A stretch of 64,000 nt of DNA from Peptococcaceae bacterium UBA7702 (GTDB lineage Bacteria > Bacillota > Dehalobacteriia > UBA7702): assembly GCA_002482535.1 (NCBI GenBank), contig DLGE01000001.1:248001-312000 (forward strand), in the 5' to 3' direction. Below, piece after piece: positions 61,484 to 64,000 of the stretch (positions within the stretch are counted from its first letter, which is position 1; each line of letters opens with the position of its first letter). The translations under genes were made by a program, and so were the position numbers. The notes under the pieces are model-generated. The model was not told the DNA's origin and ran no database searches. It saw only the letters and a program-made list of their open reading frames with translations.

Positions 61484-62083
61484 TTACTGACCTAAAAATT
61501 CCAAAAATTTTGATTTGATTTTGATTTCGTAAGGCTGCCCGGCGGCGGGGACAACATCCGGCGTTTCACCGCCGGTTTCGTCACGTGTGACGGCAACGGA
61601 AACGTCGTCGGTGATATCGACAAAACAGAGGGGCGGATACAAAACGCACCACCAGTTTTTCCCCTTACCCTCTCCCAAAATAATGCGGTAGGCGTTGTAT
61701 TTCCCGGCGGGAAGAGTGATGCTACCATAGGTTTTGGTGGGGAAAACGCTTGTCCCAAGCTTTGCCGTGGCCGTATAGGAGAACCCCTCTGCGGTGAGCA
61801 CCGCATTGGCTGTGTCGATGATCGCGTCACTTTTTGAACTTAAAATCGCCGCCGCTTCCTCTTTTGACGCTGCTTTGCTTAATGCATCATTGACTTGCTC
61901 AAGGACTGCGTCGCGCACTTTCAGCTTCACAGCCTGATCGCAAACGCTGTCGCTGTTGGCGATCACATGGAAACGGATCAGGGAAGCGTCTTTGATCCGG
62001 CTTCCGTTTATGGACGCGGCGCATACCAGCGTCAAAACAAGGCATAGTAACAGCAGAATGAGTATTTTCTTTTTCGTATTCAT
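61484..62083 (-). CDS. spoIIR: Stage II sporulation protein R
   Basis: 199 aa. A signal sequence or membrane helix (residues 6-24) is followed by the SpoIIR core IRFHVIANSDSVCDQAVKLKVRDAVL (in parts) and NWWCVLYPPLCFVD. The forespore secretes SpoIIR to activate SpoIIGA, which processes pro-sigma-E in the mother cell. It lies 9 bp after sigG and shares its transcript, which places both under forespore control. Confidence 0.94.
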   Translation of the reverse strand: MNTKKKILILLLLCLVLTLVCAASINGSRIKDASLIRFHVIANSDSVCDQAVKLKVRDAVLEQVNDALSKAASKEEAAAILSSKSDAIIDTANAVLTAEGFSYTATAKLGTSVFPTKTYGSITLPAGKYNAYRIILGEGKGKNWWCVLYPPLCFVDITDDVSVAVTRDETGGETPDVVPAAGQPYEIKIKSKFLEFLGQ

Positions 62084-62092
62084 AAAACTCCC

Positions 62093-62866
62093 TCAAACGT
62101 ACTTTCTGAGGTTCATCAGGGCATTCTTTTCCAGACGTGAAACCTGGGCTTGGGAAATACCGATTTCCGAGGCGACTTCCATCTGTGTCCTACCCTGAAA
62201 GAAACGCATATTGATGATCTTCTTTTCCCTGGGAGCAATTTTTTTCATCGCCTCACTGATGGCGACTTTTTCCAGCCAAAGTGCGTCGCTGCTCTTATCG
62301 TCGCCGATTTGATCCATGACCAGCAGGGGATCGCCGCCGTCGTGGTAAAGAGGTTCATACAGAGAAATCGGGTCCTGAATCGAATCCATGGCGAAGATGA
62401 CGGTTTCCTCCGGCAGCTCCAGCATTTTGGCAAGTTCAGCAATTTTTGGTTCTCTGGCGTGTTCGTTGATGAATTTTTCTTTGGCCTGCAACGCTTTGTA
62501 GGCGATATCCCTAAGGGAACGGCTGACGCGCAGGGAGTTATTGTCCCGCAAATAGCGTCGAACCTCGCCGATGATCATCGGCACGGCGTAGGTGGAAAAA
62601 CGCACGTTTTGGGAGAGATCAAAATTATCCGCGGCTTTGATCAGGCCGATGCAGCCCACTTGAAAAAGATCGTCGGGATTTTCCCCACGATTGGAAAAGC
62701 GCTGGATCACGCTGAGCACAAGACGCAAATTGCCGCTGATGATTTTTTCCCGGGCATAATCGTCTCCGTGCTGCATTTTTTCAAAGAGATCGCGCATGAC
62801 AGTATTGCTTAAAACGGGTAACTTCGACGTATCAACGCCGCAAATTTCTACTTTACGATTGACCAT
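62093..62866 (-). CDS. sigG: RNA polymerase sporulation sigma factor G
   Basis: 257 aa from ATG 62866 (ATG 62881 is possible upstream). The N-terminus VEICGVDTSKLPVL is diagnostic of sigma-G, and regions 2 (RLVLSVIQRFSNRGENPDDLFQVG in parts), 3 and 4 (MRFFQGRTQMEVASEIGISQAQVSRLE in parts) are complete. It directs late forespore transcription. A promoter of sigma-G type lies directly upstream, consistent with autoregulation. Confidence 0.96.
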   Translation of the reverse strand: MVNRKVEICGVDTSKLPVLSNTVMRDLFEKMQHGDDYAREKIISGNLRLVLSVIQRFSNRGENPDDLFQVGCIGLIKAADNFDLSQNVRFSTYAVPMIIGEVRRYLRDNNSLRVSRSLRDIAYKALQAKEKFINEHAREPKIAELAKMLELPEETVIFAMDSIQDPISLYEPLYHDGGDPLLVMDQIGDDKSSDALWLEKVAISEAMKKIAPREKKIINMRFFQGRTQMEVASEIGISQAQVSRLEKNALMNLRKYV

Positions 62867-62896
62867 GTTGTTTCCCCCCATTCAAAACTCTGTATC

Positions 62897-62926
62897 TAAT
62901 ATGGTTCGTATTTCCTGATGTTATGC
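62897..62926 (-). promoter_or_regulatory. Sigma-G/sigma-F type promoter of sigG-spoIIR
   Basis: On the minus strand GCATA (62926-62922), exactly 18 bp, CATATTA (62903-62897), an exact fit to the forespore consensus (GHATR, N18, CATXHTA), 31 bp before the start codon. Confidence 0.8.
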
Positions 62927-62957
62927 TGTTGAAAAAGGGGAATTTATGGCAATAAAA

Positions 62958-62991
62958 GAGCCTGTTCAAGTAAAATTGCTTGAACAGGCTC
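62958..62991 (-). terminator. Terminator of the amidase/SLH gene
   Basis: A perfect 13-bp stem (62958-62970 with 62979-62991) followed on the minus strand by TTTTATT. Confidence 0.9.
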
Positions 62992-63012
62992 AAATTCAGT
63001 TTTAGAATTGAT

Positions 63013-64000
63013 TTAACTTTGTTTTGTGAAAGTCATCATAATTTTCGCGGCTTCCGCCCTGGTGGTGTAGGCCCGGGGATTGATTTTGCCCTGATTGTCG
63101 CCGTTGATGACACCGTGGGTCACAGCCCAGGTCATGGCTTCGGTGGCCCAGCTGTCCACAGTATTGCCGTCACTGAAGTTGGCCATGGTTTTGCCGGTAT
63201 CTCCCGTGAGGGTAATGCCTTTTTCTTTGGCGTAGCGGTAGAGAATCGTGATCAGATCTTCCCGGGTGATGGCTTGATTCGGCCCGAAGCTGGTGGCGCT
63301 TAAACCCTCGATGATGTGGTTGCTGTAGCCCCAGGCGATATAGGGGGCGTAGTAAGCCTTGCTGTCCACGTCGCTGAAAACAGTGGATGCCGGTGTGGTG
63401 GAGCTGGCCCCGGCAGTCCTGCCGACGACGGTGATGAACATGCCCCTGGTGATGGAGGCAGCCGGCGAAAAGGTCGTGGCGGAAGTGCCGTTAAAGAACC
63501 CGTTTTCCACGCTGTAAATCACGGCGTTTTTATACCAATCCAAAGCTTTGACATCACTGAATTTGGCAATCGTTGTGGGGTAATAGGCAATGGTTTCTAT
63601 GGCTCTGTTTATGGTTAGATTGATTTTGCCGGTACCGGTGGCAAGGTTGATTCGATTCAGGGCATCCTGATAGATTTGTTCAATCTTTGCTTGGTAACTG
63701 GCGTTGTAAGCGGTAAGTGTTAAGTCGTTATAGTAATCATTCAACCGTTTTGTTGCCGTGGCTTTGGCGTTGGCCAAGGTTGTAGTGTTAATATTTTCAC
63801 CTAAATTGAAATAGCTAACAATGGCTTTGGCGTCGGCTTCGCCGAGTTTTTTAAGGTTCGCGTCGGAAGAAGCGAAAGTCCTGTCCGAGGCATTGCTCAA
63901 AAAGCAGTGTTCCACAATCATGGAGGGGATTTCCCGGTAAGCTGGATGCTTGATGATGCCGTAATAATCGGCGAGACGGGTCCCGTCCGTCCAATAGGTG
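63013..64000 (-). CDS. N-acetylmuramoyl-L-alanine amidase with SLH domains, 5' end outside window
   Basis: The frame is open to the window edge, so at least 328 C-terminal residues are seen; ATG 63921 inside it is not the true start. The visible N-terminal part (ending PSMIVEHCFLSNASD) is the C-terminal piece of an Amidase_3 zinc domain, including the catalytic Glu in IVEHCFLSN. A helical linker (about 80 residues) leads to three SLH repeats (KFSDVKALDWYKNAV, FSDVDSKAYYAPYI, FSDGNTVDSWATEA), which attach the enzyme to the wall. It would cleave the amide between muramic acid and the stem peptide. Confidence 0.9.
   Translation of the reverse strand, partial: TYWTDGTRLADYYGIIKHPAYREIPSMIVEHCFLSNASDRTFASSDANLKKLGEADAKAIVSYFNLGENINTTTLANAKATATKRLNDYYNDLTLTAYNASYQAKIEQIYQDALNRINLATGTGKINLTINRAIETIAYYPTTIAKFSDVKALDWYKNAVIYSVENGFFNGTSATTFSPAASITRGMFITVVGRTAGASSTTPASTVFSDVDSKAYYAPYIAWGYSNHIIEGLSATSFGPNQAITREDLITILYRYAKEKGITLTGDTGKTMANFSDGNTVDSWATEAMTWAVTHGVINGDNQGKINPRAYTTRAEAAKIMMTFTKQS

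Noticed and set aside
63013..63921. A complete 302-aa SLH protein starting at 63921
   Set aside because: The frame stays open to the window edge and the residues before this ATG continue the amidase domain.

Overview
The window is a chromosomal segment of a spore-forming, probably anaerobic, low- to mid-GC Firmicute (Clostridia-like). The evidence is a forespore sigma-G gene with spoIIR, SLH-domain surface proteins, a tandem glycine riboswitch, Shine-Dalgarno-led genes with sigma-A promoters, and gene orders typical of Firmicutes (ffh-rpsP-khpA-rimM-trmD-rplS-rbgA-rnhB; dprA-topA-trmFO-xerC-hslVU; rpsB-tsf-pyrH-frr-uppS-cdsA-dxr-rseP-ispG-proS). I see no rRNA, tRNA, CRISPR array, insertion sequence or phage gene.

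The most striking region is 0.5-6.7 kb, a compact monomethylamine-utilisation locus. A PocR-sensor/AraC-type regulator is divergent from a corrinoid protein (mtmC), a monomethylamine methyltransferase (mtmB), a MtaA/MtbA-type methylcorrinoid methyltransferase and an Amt ammonium/methylammonium channel. mtmB is split by an in-frame UAG at codon 203, at the place where MtmB of methanogens carries pyrrolysine. The frame then continues to full length, so this bacterium very probably decodes UAG as pyrrolysine. Even so, at least six other genes here end in UAG. The pyl biosynthesis and tRNA genes are not in the window.

6.9-13.3 kb (minus strand) is a proB-proA-nadD-yqeK/rsfS-methyltransferase-LTA synthase-like operon in which yqeK and rsfS are fused in frame. 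A divergent lipoprotein and glnS follow, then a NicX-like aminopeptidase, a YajQ-type protein and the arginine operon argCJBDG (17.6-23.5 kb). Two GH25 muramidase-like genes lie at 23.7-26 kb.

26-34.5 kb holds the SRP/translation cluster, with a TrmD fused to a second SPOUT domain, and a ComM-type ATPase. 34.5-39.2 kb has a hydrolase, a membrane-anchored Mur ligase, Ddl and DprA. 39.2-45.6 kb is topA-trmFO-xerC-hslV-hslU. 45.7-56.5 kb is the rpsB-to-proS cluster, with a small ferredoxin between frr and uppS and a LiaF-like protein at its end.

The last part holds a copper P-type ATPase, a small unknown protein, an AGCS symporter under a tandem glycine riboswitch with a terminator, sigG-spoIIR behind a textbook sigma-G promoter, and the 3' part of an amidase/SLH protein running off the edge.
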